Shown here: positions 55,193 to 64,000 of the stretch, one piece after another
How positions within the stretch are numbered: the first letter of the stretch is position 1
Layout of the letters: each line of letters starts with the position of its first letter
DNA from: Campylobacter concisus
GTDB taxonomy: Bacteria; Campylobacterota; Campylobacteria; Campylobacterales; Campylobacteraceae
Direction of reading: 5' to 3'
DNA: 64,000 nucleotides
Assembly: GCF_003049085.1 (NCBI RefSeq)
Contig: NZ_PIQX01000001.1
Location: 310,001-374,000, forward strand
Program-made: the position numbers and the translations under genes
Notes under the pieces: generated by a model
The model's database searches: none
Seen by the model: only the letters and a program-made list of their open reading frames with translations
What the model was told of the DNA's origin: nothing

Positions 55193-56398
55193 TTATTTTT
55201 TTAGTAAAGCCTTGAAAGTATCAACCGCATCAAGCTTTTCCCAAGGGTATTTTGCATTTCCCACTTGACCTTTTGCAGCTACTTTTGCATATAAAAATGT
55301 CTCTTTACTTGGCTTATCAAGACCAAATTTATTTGTTATCCAGCGAGGTGTTAGAGAAAAATGCTCGCTTACAAAATTTGAAAGCATATCGTCATTTACG
55401 CCGTTTGCGTGAGTTCCCATAGTATCAACACTAACTGAAGTTGGCTTTGCAACGCCTATTGCATAGCTTATCTGAACGATACACTTTTTGGCAAGGCCAG
55501 CTGCGACTATGTTTTTAGCTATCCAGCGCGCTGCGTAAAGTCCGCTTCTATCAACCTTTGTGTAGTCCTTGCTTGACTGAGCGCCACCACCTATCGGACT
55601 ATATCCGCCAAAGCTATCGACGATTAGTTTTCTGCCTGTTAGACCGCTATCGTGAAGTGAGCTGTGATTTACATATCTGCCTGTTGGGTTTATGTAAATG
55701 ATCGTTTTTTCTTTATTATATAGCTCTTTTGGAAGACCAGTTTCGTCTATTAAATTTTGAATTAGTGTGCGAAGCTCTTCTATCTTCATAGTCTCCACGC
55801 AAGGTGCAGAGACGACGATAGTGTGGATACTTTGAGGTTTGCAGTTTTCAAAGTTATCTTTGCTACCGTAATCAATCGTAACTTGTGTTTTTATATCAAC
55901 GCCAAGTTTATCAGGGTTTGCTTTGGCAAATTTATATACTTTTTCACAAAGCATTCTTGCGTAAGTTATAGCTGCAGGCATAAATTCTTTCGCCTCGCAG
56001 CTTGCAAAACCAAACATGATGCCTTGATCGCCTGCTCCGATCTCGCCACTACTTTGATCAACACCTTGATTTATATCTGGGCTTTGTTGATTTATGCAAA
56101 CTTTAACCTCAATATCATCTGGATGCAAGCACTGCTCTTTTGTGAAATTACTCTTTCCATCATATCCGATATGCGCAAGAGCATCTTTTACGATCTTTTC
56201 ATAGTCTTTATAAGAGAGCTTTACCTTTGAGTTTATCTCTCCACCTATTACTATGTTTTTCCCAGCTACAAAAACTTCGCTTGCAACACGACCATTTGGA
56301 TCTTGTGTCAAAATAGTATCCACTATGCTATCAGCGATTATATCAGCACATTTATCTGGATGACCCGGACTTACAACTTCAGAGGTAAATAGATACAT
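55193..56398 (-). CDS. metK: S-adenosylmethionine synthetase
   Basis: 401 residues from the ATG after AAAGGAT; an earlier in-frame ATG adds 14 residues with no match to MetK. It makes SAM from methionine and ATP. TSEVVSPGHPDKCADIIADS, GAGDQGIMFGFA and GGGAQSSKDYTKVDRSG (catalytic loop) are intact. No SAM riboswitch is visible upstream: the leader is only about 100 bases to the sstT side and lacks a matching structure. Confidence 0.97.
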   Translation of the reverse strand: MYLFTSEVVSPGHPDKCADIIADSIVDTILTQDPNGRVASEVFVAGKNIVIGGEINSKVKLSYKDYEKIVKDALAHIGYDGKSNFTKEQCLHPDDIEVKVCINQQSPDINQGVDQSSGEIGAGDQGIMFGFASCEAKEFMPAAITYARMLCEKVYKFAKANPDKLGVDIKTQVTIDYGSKDNFENCKPQSIHTIVVSAPCVETMKIEELRTLIQNLIDETGLPKELYNKEKTIIYINPTGRYVNHSSLHDSGLTGRKLIVDSFGGYSPIGGGAQSSKDYTKVDRSGLYAARWIAKNIVAAGLAKKCIVQISYAIGVAKPTSVSVDTMGTHANGVNDDMLSNFVSEHFSLTPRWITNKFGLDKPSKETFLYAKVAAKGQVGNAKYPWEKLDAVDTFKALLKK

Positions 56399-56499
56399 TT
56401 TTATCCTTTTATTAACTAAAATTTTGTGCAATTGTAACAAATCTATTTAAAAGGCTTATTAATCTTTATCAAATTCTTTATATTTAAAAATTGTTTAGC

Positions 56500-56505
56500 T
56501 AAAAT
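56500..56505 (+). promoter_or_regulatory. -10 box of a likely sigma-70 promoter for sstT
   Basis: TAAAAT in TTTAGCTAAAATCA, 31 bases before the sstT start in the gap between divergent metK and sstT. Confidence 0.4.
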
Positions 56506-56535
56506 CAACAAAAAACTAATTTATTAAGGTGTCAA

Positions 56536-57903
56536 ATGAATATGCTTAAAAACATAGCAAGAAGATACGCCGACGGAAATTTGATAGTTCAAATTTTAGT
56601 TGGTATCATCCTAGGTGCCCTAGTTGGCTTTTACACACACTACGAAGCAGCTCCTTATAACAAGATCTCAGCTAAAATTCAAACTATTCAAAACGAAAGT
56701 GGTTTGAGCGTAGATGAAGTTATAAAAACTCACCTTAGTCAAGATGAAGCCAAGCAGCTAAGCGAAGCCAAAGAAAAAGCTAGTTCAGCCGATTCTATCG
56801 CAGCTTCAGCTTCAGTTTTAGGCGATTTATTCAAAGGTGCTTTAAAAGCTATCGCACCAATTCTTGTCTTTGTTTTAGTGGCGACATCCATCATTTTAAG
56901 AGATTTTGGTCATACAAAAGGTATGCAAAAGATCATTACACTCTATCTAATTGGTACATTTTTAGCAGCCGTTGTTGCAGTTATTGCTAGTTTCTTATTC
57001 CCAGTGGAGCTTTCTTTAAAAGGTCTTTCAAGTGCTGATATGTCAGCGCCTCAGGGAATTACCAATGTTTTAAAAGATCTCATTTATAAAATGGTCGAAA
57101 ATCCAATAAACGCCCTTGCAAATGGCAACTATATAGGCATCATCACCTGGGCAGTTGGTAGCGGTATAGCACTTAGAAATTCCACAGCTGAGACCAAAAA
57201 AGTATTTAAAGACATAAGCGATGGTGTAACTCATATTGTTAAATTTATCATTAGACTAGCTCCATTTGGTATTTTTGGCATGGTAGCTATTAGCATTCAT
57301 GAAACTGGATTTGAGGTACTTGCAGGATATCTAAAACTAATTTTAGTTCTTGTTGGGGCAATGCTTGTTGTCGCATTTATCATCTACCCAGCCATGGTTT
57401 TTGTATTAACTAGAAAAAATCCTTATCCACTTGTCATGATCTGCCTAAAAGAGAGTGCTATTTCAGCATTTTTTACAAGAAGCTCAGCCGCAAACATCCC
57501 TGTAAATATGGCACTTTGCAAAAAGCTTGGTCTAAAAGAGGAGCTTTACTCTATCTCTATCCCACTTGGAGCTACCATAAACATGGGCGGTGCGGCAGTT
57601 ACCATTAGTATCCTAGCGCTTACCGCGGTAAATTCTATCCCATCTATCACAGTTACATTTGGCGATGCGCTACTTCTTTGCTTTATCTCAGCTCTTGGTG
57701 CATGCGGCGCTTCAGGTGTGGCTGGTGGCTCACTTCTTCTAGTGCCATTAGCGTGCGGTCTTTTTGGCATCAGCAATGACATAGCAATGCAGTTTGTTAC
57801 AGTTGGCTTTACCATTGGTGTTATCCAAGATTCAGTTGAAACCGCATTAAATAGCTCATCTGATGTACTTTTTACAGCCGTAGCTTCAGAGACTTCAAAC
57901 TAA
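56536..57903 (+). CDS. sstT: serine/threonine:sodium symporter, DAACS family
   Basis: 455 residues, about nine membrane segments. [41 protein letters not shown] and [17 protein letters not shown] (here [13 protein letters not shown]) blocks match SstT, which imports serine and threonine with sodium. Between helices 1 and 2 there is an insertion of about 45 polar residues (about 37-85) not usual in E. coli SstT. Serine is a key carbon source for Campylobacter. AAGG lies 8 bases upstream; two Met codons are possible starts. Confidence 0.92.
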   Translation: MNMLKNIARRYADGNLIVQILVGIILGALVGFYTHYEAAPYNKISAKIQTIQNESGLSVDEVIKTHLSQDEAKQLSEAKEKASSADSIAASASVLGDLFKGALKAIAPILVFVLVATSIILRDFGHTKGMQKIITLYLIGTFLAAVVAVIASFLFPVELSLKGLSSADMSAPQGITNVLKDLIYKMVENPINALANGNYIGIITWAVGSGIALRNSTAETKKVFKDISDGVTHIVKFIIRLAPFGIFGMVAISIHETGFEVLAGYLKLILVLVGAMLVVAFIIYPAMVFVLTRKNPYPLVMICLKESAISAFFTRSSAANIPVNMALCKKLGLKEELYSISIPLGATINMGGAAVTISILALTAVNSIPSITVTFGDALLLCFISALGACGASGVAGGSLLLVPLACGLFGISNDIAMQFVTVGFTIGVIQDSVETALNSSSDVLFTAVASETSN

Positions 57904-57910
57904 TATTCAT

Positions 57911-57941
57911 AAAATTTCAGCTAAATTTTGGCTGAAATTTT
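57911..57941 (+). terminator. terminator hairpin after sstT
   Basis: AAAATTTCAGC (57911-57921) and GCTGAAATTTT (57931-57941), an 11-base perfect stem, 7 bases after the sstT stop and followed by a short T-rich run. Confidence 0.7.
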
Positions 57942-57990
57942 ACTTTTATCCATTTTTTTGTAAAATATCCCAAAAATTTAAAGGATAAAT

Positions 57991-59712
57991 ATGCAAATTT
58001 GGGATCTAAAAGCACTTTTTGCAAACGAAAAAGAGTGCGAGCAAAACGTACTAAATTTACAAAAAGAGTGCGAGAAATTTAAAGATAAATACCTAGAAAA
58101 TTATGAAAATTTAAAAACAGACGAGTTTTTAAAGGCATTTGGCGAATATGAAAATTTGATAGCTAAAATTTCAAAAGTAATTACTTACGCTTTTTTAAAT
58201 TTTGCCAAAGATACAAGCAAGGGCTCATTTTACGCAAAGATCGATGAGATAGCAACAAAAGCGAATGAAAATTTGATATTTTTTGAGATCAAATTTAATG
58301 AGTTTAGTCCTAGAAAACAAGAAGAAATCATCAAAAGCTCCAAAAAATATGGCTACTATCTAAGCAATCTCGCTAAAGCAAAACCGCACCAATTAAGCGT
58401 TGCCGAAGAAAGGGTACTACTTCGCACTGCTAGCACTGGAGCTGAGGGCTTTTCAAGGCTTTTTGATGAGAGCATGAGCAAGATGAGGTTTAAATTTAAA
58501 GGCGAGCTTTTAAATGAAGAGGAAATTTTAGCAAAGCTTCATGACAACGACCAAAGCGTGCGAAAACTAGCTGCCAAGAGCCTTTCAAACGAGCTTAGCA
58601 AGCACCAGCACCTTCTTGGCTACATATATAATATGATAAAAACTGATCTAAAAACGAGCTGCGAGCTGCGAAATTTCAAGCTTCCTGAAGAGCCAAGACA
58701 CCTTGAAAATCAAATCACCAAAAAAAGCGTTGATTCGCTCATTGCCGTAACAGAGAAAAATTTTGACCTAGTTGCTAAATTTTACGAGCGAAAAAAAGAA
58801 ATTTTAGGCCTTAAAAAGCTTTATGACTACGATAGATACGCGCCTCTTAGCAGCGAGGGGGAGTATAAATTTGATGAGTGCAAAAAGATAGTTTTAAAGG
58901 CGTTTGGGACATTTTCACCTAAATTTGGCGAGATTGCCAAAAGTGCCTTTAGTGACGGCTGGATTGACGTTTATCCAGCACCAAACAAGCGAGGTGGCGC
59001 GTTTTCTCACTCAGGATCAAGCGACACGCATCCTTATGTTTTGCTAAATCACACCAACCAACGAAGAGACCTTTTCACGCTAGCTCACGAGCTTGGCCAT
59101 GCCGTGCATCAAAAACTCTCATATAATGTAAGCTACCTAAACTCAGACACTCCGCTAACCACGGCTGAGACGGCTTCGGTCTTTTGCGAAATGCTAGTTT
59201 TTGATCACATTAAAGACGGCCTTAGCAAAAAAGAGAAAATTTCACTGCTTGCTGGTAAGATCGAGGATATATTTGCCACACTTTACCGCCAGATAAATTT
59301 CACCACATTTGAGCGAGCCGTGCACGCACACGAGGGCGAGATCAGCCTAGATGAGCTAAATAAAATTTGGCTAAAAGAGAGCAAAAAGATGTTTGGCAAA
59401 AGTGTCACGCTAAATGACTACTACAAAATTTGGTGGAGCTACATCCCGCACTTCATCCACACGCCATTTTACTGCTACGCCTACTCTTATGCGCAGCTTC
59501 TTGTGCTTGCACTTTTTGGACTTTACAAAAGCGGCAAATGCGAAAATTTTGTAGAAATTTACACCGAGTTTTTAAGTCTTGGCGGCAGCCTTAGCCCAAA
59601 GGAACTTGTAGGTAAATTTGGCTTTGACATAGATGATAAAAATTTCTGGCAAATCGGCATAAACGAGGTTAAAAAGCTAGTAGATGAGTTTTTAGAAATT
59701 TCAAAGGATTAA
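57991..59712 (+). CDS. pepF: oligoendopeptidase F, M3 family
   Basis: 573 residues, a cytosolic zinc peptidase that cuts short peptides. The zinc motif is LAHELGHAVHQ (HEXXH) with the third ligand glutamate in TAETASVFCEML. The N-terminal helical region (1 to about 130) and GGAFSHSGSSDTHPYVL before the zinc motif are typical of PepF. AAAGGAT is upstream; the next gene starts after 1 base. Confidence 0.95.
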   Translation: MQIWDLKALFANEKECEQNVLNLQKECEKFKDKYLENYENLKTDEFLKAFGEYENLIAKISKVITYAFLNFAKDTSKGSFYAKIDEIATKANENLIFFEIKFNEFSPRKQEEIIKSSKKYGYYLSNLAKAKPHQLSVAEERVLLRTASTGAEGFSRLFDESMSKMRFKFKGELLNEEEILAKLHDNDQSVRKLAAKSLSNELSKHQHLLGYIYNMIKTDLKTSCELRNFKLPEEPRHLENQITKKSVDSLIAVTEKNFDLVAKFYERKKEILGLKKLYDYDRYAPLSSEGEYKFDECKKIVLKAFGTFSPKFGEIAKSAFSDGWIDVYPAPNKRGGAFSHSGSSDTHPYVLLNHTNQRRDLFTLAHELGHAVHQKLSYNVSYLNSDTPLTTAETASVFCEMLVFDHIKDGLSKKEKISLLAGKIEDIFATLYRQINFTTFERAVHAHEGEISLDELNKIWLKESKKMFGKSVTLNDYYKIWWSYIPHFIHTPFYCYAYSYAQLLVLALFGLYKSGKCENFVEIYTEFLSLGGSLSPKELVGKFGFDIDDKNFWQIGINEVKKLVDEFLEISKD

Positions 59713-59713
59713 G

Positions 59714-60163
59714 ATGTTAGACGAAATTTTAGATGATGAGAAATTTTCACTTTTGATGAAGATGCACGTCTATGAGTGCATTGATTTTTTGCTTGAAAAA
59801 GGGGTAAATTTCTCAGTTATGGCAAATTTACCGCTAGTTAGCTTTGAGCCAAGCCTGCCAGATGAGATAAGTGGAAGCTTTAGCATGCCAGTCATTATGT
59901 TTTCACTTGGCGGCTATACGCTTGAGAGTGCGAGGCTAACGCAAGATGAGCTTAGCTTTGAGGCTGGCTTTGGTAGTGAGAATTTTGCCTCTGTGGTCTC
60001 TTTTCCACTTGGTGCAGTAGTTCAAATTTTGGTTGAAAATAGCCCGATCCTTGTAAATTTTTCTATTCATAAGCCCAAAGAGAAGCAAGCAGACCGTACA
60101 AAAAAATCAGTTTCAGTCTTTTTGCAAAACCCAAAAAATAAAGATATATTTAAGAAAAAATAG
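59714..60163 (+). CDS. hypothetical protein downstream of pepF
   Basis: 149 residues with no signal peptide or clear membrane segment. I do not recognise the family. A mixed alpha/beta sequence with SFEPSLPDEISGSFSMPVIMFSLGGYT in the middle (given here as FEPSLPDEI and MFSLGGYT) and a K-rich C-terminus. One base after pepF, so translated with it. C. jejuni has, as I recall, an unnamed gene at this place between pepF and the helicase. Confidence 0.75.
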   Translation: MLDEILDDEKFSLLMKMHVYECIDFLLEKGVNFSVMANLPLVSFEPSLPDEISGSFSMPVIMFSLGGYTLESARLTQDELSFEAGFGSENFASVVSFPLGAVVQILVENSPILVNFSIHKPKEKQADRTKKSVSVFLQNPKNKDIFKKK

Positions 60164-60214
60164 TAATTTTAAGCATTTTTGGTTAAAATCAAAAGAAAAT
60201 TTAAAAAGCAAAAA

Positions 60215-62284
60215 ATGGAAAAATTACTATCAAATTTAAACGAATCTCAGTGCGAAGCAGCTACTCATATAGATGGTCCGATGCTCATACTTGCAGGAGC
60301 TGGTAGTGGCAAGACAAAGACCATCACAACTAGGCTTGCCTACCTCATCGGCGAGGTCGGTATAGACGCGGCAAATACACTAACTCTTACTTTTACAAAC
60401 AAAGCCGCCAACGAGATGCGTAGTAGAGCCATGGCGATGCTAAGCCAAAGCGGTAAAAACTATTCGCCGCTACTTTGCACATTTCACAAATTTGGACTTT
60501 TGTTTTTAAAACTCTACATTGAAAAGCTTAGCAGAAAAAATAACTTCGTCATAATCGACACAGATGATAAAAAACGTATCATCAAAAGCTTTGAAAGTCC
60601 AGTCGCAACTGCAATTTTGTCAAGTGAAATTTCAAACTATAAAAACTCACTTTTAAGCGTCGAAGAGGTCTATAAAAACGCAAATTTCTCTTCATTTGAC
60701 AAGAGCAAAGATAACTTTTACAAACAAGCTGCTCAAATTTATGAAAAATATGAAGATTATCTCAAAACAAATAATCTTGTTGATTTTGACGATCTGCTGG
60801 GGCTTACATATAAAATTTTAGACGAAAATGAAGATCTTGCTAGAGAAATTTCAAACCGATACAAATACATAATGGTCGATGAGTATCAAGACACAAACGA
60901 CCTTCAGTATAAACTGCTAAAAAAGCTCTGTCTATGCCACGAAAACATCTGCGTCGTAGGCGATGATGACCAGAGTATCTACGGCTGGCGTGGCGCAAAG
61001 ATTGATAATATCTTAAATTTCAAAGATCAGTTTAAAGATGTAAAGATCATCAGACTTGAGAAAAACTACCGCTCAAGCGAGGCGATACTAAAAGCTGCAA
61101 ATGAGCTGATAGATCATAACCGCAACCGCCTTGGTAAGAAGCTTGTGGGTACAAAAGGCGAAGGCGAGGCTGTAAATTTGATAGAGAGCTTTGATGAGAG
61201 CGTCGAGGCTGGCAAGATCGCAAAATGCATAAAAGAGCTCTTAAGCAAAGGCGTGCAGGCAAAAGATATCGCGATCTTATACCGCATAAACGCGCTCTCT
61301 CGCTCGCTTGAAGATGGGCTAAATAAAGAGCAAATCGCCTATAAAATGGTCGGCGGAGTTAAATTTTACGAAAGAGCCGAGATCAAAGATATCATAAGCT
61401 ACCTAAGACTGATAAACAATCCAAGCGATGATTTTTCAATAAGGCGCATCATAAACCGCCCAAAACGAGGACTAGGCAAAGTTAGTCTTGATAAGCTTGA
61501 AAAAATGGCATTTGATGGCAAAATTTCTATCTTTGAAGCGATCTCAAATATCTCTGATAACGACGAAGCTTTTAGCAAAAAGGTAAAATCAGCCCTTCTT
61601 GAGTTTGCAAACAACCTTAAAGAGCTTCAAGAAAGCAGCTCGGTTTTTGACCTGATAGATAAATTTGAAGCAAAATTTGGCGTGAAAAAATACTACGAGA
61701 GCTTGCCAGATGGCGCTGAAAGAGCGGCAAACATCGACGAGTTTTACGCTGTTTTAAAAGATCAGATCAAGCAAAATCCAGGCTTTGATCTGGAGGAGTT
61801 TTTAAACGAGATCACGCTAACAAGCGAGCAAGACGGCATTAGCGACGAGGCTATTAGCATTATGAGCGTGCACGCGAGCAAGGGACTTGAGTTTGAGCAC
61901 CTTTTTGTGATCGGCCTTGAAGAGGGATTTTTTCCGCTCATTGGCGATGGTAGCGACATCGAAGAGGAGCGCAGGCTCGCTTACGTGGCAATAACAAGAG
62001 CCAAAAAAACTCTTAGCCTAAGCTTTGCAAATTCGCGCTTTTACAAAGGTCAGCGCACAAGGCTAAATAAAAGTAGATTTTTAAGCGAGAGTGGTATCAC
62101 GCATGGCTCGCTGGTTATCGAACAGAGCAATGAATTTAAAAAAGGCGACCTTGTTAAACATAAAATTTTTGGTATCGGCAGGGTGAGTGCGGTTAGCAAG
62201 ATCAAAAAAGAGTTTAAGCTAACTATAAATTTCGGCGGCAATGTAAGAGAAATAATGTCAAGCTTCGTGGAAAAGGCCGTATGA
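60215..62284 (+). CDS. pcrA: UvrD/Rep/PcrA family DNA helicase
   Basis: 689 residues from the ATG at 60215; an in-frame ATG 36 bases earlier adds only a lysine-rich tail. Superfamily 1A helicase motifs are LAGAGSGKTKTI (I), LTLTFTNKAANEM (Ia), MVDEYQDTN (II), GDDDQSIYGWRGA (III), and VHASKGLEFEHLF (V) with YVAITRAKK (VI). The C-terminal 40 residues (KKGDLVKHKIFGIGRV) form the Tudor-like domain of UvrD/PcrA that binds RNA polymerase. Roles in repair and replication restart follow from the family. truB overlaps by four bases. Confidence 0.94.
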   Translation: MEKLLSNLNESQCEAATHIDGPMLILAGAGSGKTKTITTRLAYLIGEVGIDAANTLTLTFTNKAANEMRSRAMAMLSQSGKNYSPLLCTFHKFGLLFLKLYIEKLSRKNNFVIIDTDDKKRIIKSFESPVATAILSSEISNYKNSLLSVEEVYKNANFSSFDKSKDNFYKQAAQIYEKYEDYLKTNNLVDFDDLLGLTYKILDENEDLAREISNRYKYIMVDEYQDTNDLQYKLLKKLCLCHENICVVGDDDQSIYGWRGAKIDNILNFKDQFKDVKIIRLEKNYRSSEAILKAANELIDHNRNRLGKKLVGTKGEGEAVNLIESFDESVEAGKIAKCIKELLSKGVQAKDIAILYRINALSRSLEDGLNKEQIAYKMVGGVKFYERAEIKDIISYLRLINNPSDDFSIRRIINRPKRGLGKVSLDKLEKMAFDGKISIFEAISNISDNDEAFSKKVKSALLEFANNLKELQESSSVFDLIDKFEAKFGVKKYYESLPDGAERAANIDEFYAVLKDQIKQNPGFDLEEFLNEITLTSEQDGISDEAISIMSVHASKGLEFEHLFVIGLEEGFFPLIGDGSDIEEERRLAYVAITRAKKTLSLSFANSRFYKGQRTRLNKSRFLSESGITHGSLVIEQSNEFKKGDLVKHKIFGIGRVSAVSKIKKEFKLTINFGGNVREIMSSFVEKAV

Positions 62285-63102
62285 ACGCCATCTTCGTGGC
62301 AAACAAGCCTGCTGGCATGAGCTCAAATCACTTTTTAGGACGACTAAAGAGAAAGTATGGCGTTAAAAAGGCTGGATTTTCAGGCACACTTGATCCATTT
62401 GCTAGCGGCTGCCTAATAGTCGCTTTTGGATCGTATACGAAATTTTTTAGATTTTTAGATAAAAGTCCAAAAGTCTATGAAGCTACGATCTGGCTAGGGG
62501 CAAGTAGTCCTAGCATGGATAATGAAAATATCAATGAAATCTCAAATGTAAAAGAGATAAATTTAGAAAAACTAGAAGCCATAAGAAGTGAGCTGACTGG
62601 CAAGATAAGCTACATCCCGCCAAAATTTAGCGCCAAACATGTAAATGGTACAAGAGCCTACAAGCTAGCTAGAAATGGCGAAGAATTTGAGCTAAAGACA
62701 GAAACGATGGAAATTTTTGATAGCCAAATTTTAAACTATTCGCATCCATTTTTAACCATTCGTCTAAGCGTAAGCGAAGGAAGTTATATCCGTTCGTATG
62801 CAGAAATTTTTGGAAAAAAGCTTGGTTATAATGTAACTTTAAGCTCATTAAAAAGGATAAGTGAAGGCAAATTTTGCTACGAAAATGAAAAATTTTTGAA
62901 TATTTGTGATTTTTTAAACATTCAGAAAAATACATACTTTGGGGATATAAACGATATCCTTGATGGTAAGAAATTAAAAATTAACGATTTTGAAACACAA
63001 AAGCAAGGAATTTATTTGCTAAATTATGATAAATTTATGAGCGTAATCCAAATCACGGATGATACTATAAATTACACTCTAAATAAGGTTGAAAAATGTT
63101 AA
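62281..63102 (+). CDS. truB: tRNA pseudouridine(55) synthase
   Basis: 273 residues. It converts U55 of tRNAs to pseudouridine. The catalytic aspartate is D38 in GFSGTLDPFASG. SYIPPKFSAKHVNGTRAYKLARNG is the conserved middle (here the KFSAKHVNG and RAYKLARNG parts), and SVSEGSYIRSYA follows. The start overlaps the helicase by four bases and the end overlaps csrA by seven. Confidence 0.95.
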   Translation: MNAIFVANKPAGMSSNHFLGRLKRKYGVKKAGFSGTLDPFASGCLIVAFGSYTKFFRFLDKSPKVYEATIWLGASSPSMDNENINEISNVKEINLEKLEAIRSELTGKISYIPPKFSAKHVNGTRAYKLARNGEEFELKTETMEIFDSQILNYSHPFLTIRLSVSEGSYIRSYAEIFGKKLGYNVTLSSLKRISEGKFCYENEKFLNICDFLNIQKNTYFGDINDILDGKKLKINDFETQKQGIYLLNYDKFMSVIQITDDTINYTLNKVEKC

Positions 63103-63326
63103 TCCTAGCAAGAAAAGAAAATGAAGAAATTTTAATAGGAAATGACATAAAAGTTGTCATAGTAAATATTTCAAAAAATACCGTTAAACTCGGTATCGAA
63201 GCACCACGAAATACAATGATACTAAGAAGCGAACTAGCAAATGATATCAAAAACGAAAATATCCATGCCACAAAAACTGCAAGTGAAGCCGATATCCACG
63301 AGCTAGCAAAAAAAATCGAGAAATGA
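63096..63326 (+). CDS. csrA: carbon storage regulator CsrA
   Basis: 76 residues, a short beta protein that dimerises and binds GGA motifs in mRNA leaders. LILARKENEEILIG (2-15) and KLGIEAPRNTMILRSEL match CsrA, with the key arginine (R44) of the RNA-binding face retained. In Campylobacter it controls flagellin translation together with FliW. It overlaps truB by seven and ispE by four bases. Confidence 0.95.
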   Translation: MLILARKENEEILIGNDIKVVIVNISKNTVKLGIEAPRNTMILRSELANDIKNENIHATKTASEADIHELAKKIEK

Positions 63327-64000
63327 AAAGCTTTGCAAAGATCAATGTCTTTTTGAAGGTAGTTGGCACCAGAGGCAACTACCACGAAATTTTATCGCGC
63401 TTTATCCTCTGTGAGCAGCTTTTTGACGAAATTTATTTTAAAAAGTCAGATTCTTTTGCCATAGAATGCAATAACCACGATATAAAAGATAACATCATCC
63501 AAAAAGCGGTAGATGAGCTAAAAAGAGCTGGCTTTTCAAACGAGCTCGACGAGTTTTTTAGCTCTCATAAAATCATCATCAACAAAAATATTCCAATAGG
63601 TGCGGGCCTTGGTGGAGGTAGTTCAAACGCTGCCACCTTTTTACTAATGATAAATGACGAGCTAAATTTAAATATAAAACGCGAGAATTTGATGCAGATT
63701 GCTGCCAAAATAGGTGCAGATGTCGCTTTTTTCGTAAGTGGCTACAAGGCAGCAAATGTAAGCGGTATAGGTGAGATCATAGAAGAATTTGATGACGAAG
63801 TGCCGGATTTAAATATCTTCACGCCAAATATTTTTTGCTCTACGCTGATGGTTTATCAAGAATTTAGAAGCAATTTCTTACAATACATAGACGTCAATGC
63901 TGCAAAAAAGATGCAAAATTTAAAAAGTAAAGAGCTACTTGAAATTTATAAAAACGAGGAGCTAAACGATCTTTTTGCCCCATGTTTCAAGCTCTATCCA
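63323..64000 (+). CDS. ispE: 4-diphosphocytidyl-2-C-methyl-D-erythritol kinase (cut by window edge)
   Basis: 226 codons, open to the window edge. It phosphorylates CDP-ME in the MEP isoprenoid pathway. The GHMP-kinase ATP loop PIGAGLGGGSSNAA (91-104), the N-terminal SFAKINVFLKVVGTRG, and DVAFFVSG with the catalytic aspartate are visible. The ATG overlaps the csrA stop (ATGA). The C-terminus is missing from this window. Confidence 0.95.
   Translation, partial: MKSFAKINVFLKVVGTRGNYHEILSRFILCEQLFDEIYFKKSDSFAIECNNHDIKDNIIQKAVDELKRAGFSNELDEFFSSHKIIINKNIPIGAGLGGGSSNAATFLLMINDELNLNIKRENLMQIAAKIGADVAFFVSGYKAANVSGIGEIIEEFDDEVPDLNIFTPNIFCSTLMVYQEFRSNFLQYIDVNAAKKMQNLKSKELLEIYKNEELNDLFAPCFKLYP

Noticed and set aside
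56399..56535. A SAM riboswitch ahead of metK was considered.
   Set aside because: The leader is short and AT-rich with no conserved hairpins; the divergent sstT promoter takes part of the space.
1..64000. The hexamer AAATTT and its longer forms (AAAATTT, AAATTTTA) occur very often, in genes and gaps.
   Set aside because: It is typical of AT-rich Campylobacter DNA and follows from codon use (AAA TTT, AAA ATT); I see no regular spacing that would make it a repeat element or uptake signal.

Overview
The window looks like an unbroken piece of a chromosome from Campylobacter, probably a C. concisus-like species (Campylobacterota). The DNA is AT-rich, start sites follow AAGGA-type ribosome binding sites, and several runs of genes match the order I remember from C. 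jejuni: rsmH-ppiD-ftsA-ftsZ; purH-purL-mnmE-jag-yidC-yidD-rnpA-rpmH; lptE-leuS-secF-secD-yajC-lnt-metK-sstT-pepF; and pcrA-truB-csrA-ispE. The species call is an inference, because no rRNA or marker search was possible. There are no rRNA or tRNA genes, insertion sequences, prophage or CRISPR arrays that I can see, and no gene-free stretch reaches 300 bases (the longest is 17144-17417).

Region by region. 1-8000: D-amino-acid transaminase and cell division (rsmH, an FtsL-like protein, ppiD, ftsA, ftsZ). 8000-11000: a DUF59 / NnrS-like / DUF2249 trio and an exported MsrAB. 11000-22900: purine synthesis (purH, purL) interleaved with a Clp-fold protease and a TerB/J-domain protein, then mdaB, mnmE, jag/khpB, yidC, yidD, rnpA and rpmH. 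22900-33500: a UDG-like protein, an exported protein, a thioesterase, two related proteins of unknown function behind a possible FliA (sigma-28) promoter, a split ThrE exporter, prmC, an M48 protease and a sodium symporter. 33500-38990: dnaQ-like exonuclease, rpe, a STAS/CheX-like plus HDOD-like pair, rpmB, a potassium channel and a DUF465 protein. 39000-48200: cysE-cysK, then magIII-DUF815-mfd-folC-diguanylate cyclase-lptE. 48200-64000: leuS, the SecDF-YajC complex, lnt, metK, sstT, pepF, pcrA, truB, csrA and the start of ispE.

Most of the content is core housekeeping. Many genes overlap by 1-20 bases and must be translationally coupled. The least explained parts are the STAS/CheX/HDOD pair (35028-37144), the paralogous pair behind the possible flagellar promoter (25244-27572), several GC-richer genes between 25244 and 31463 that contrast with their neighbours, an rnpA gene with no ATG/GTG/TTG start, and a class II aldolase-fold protein that has lost its metal ligands.
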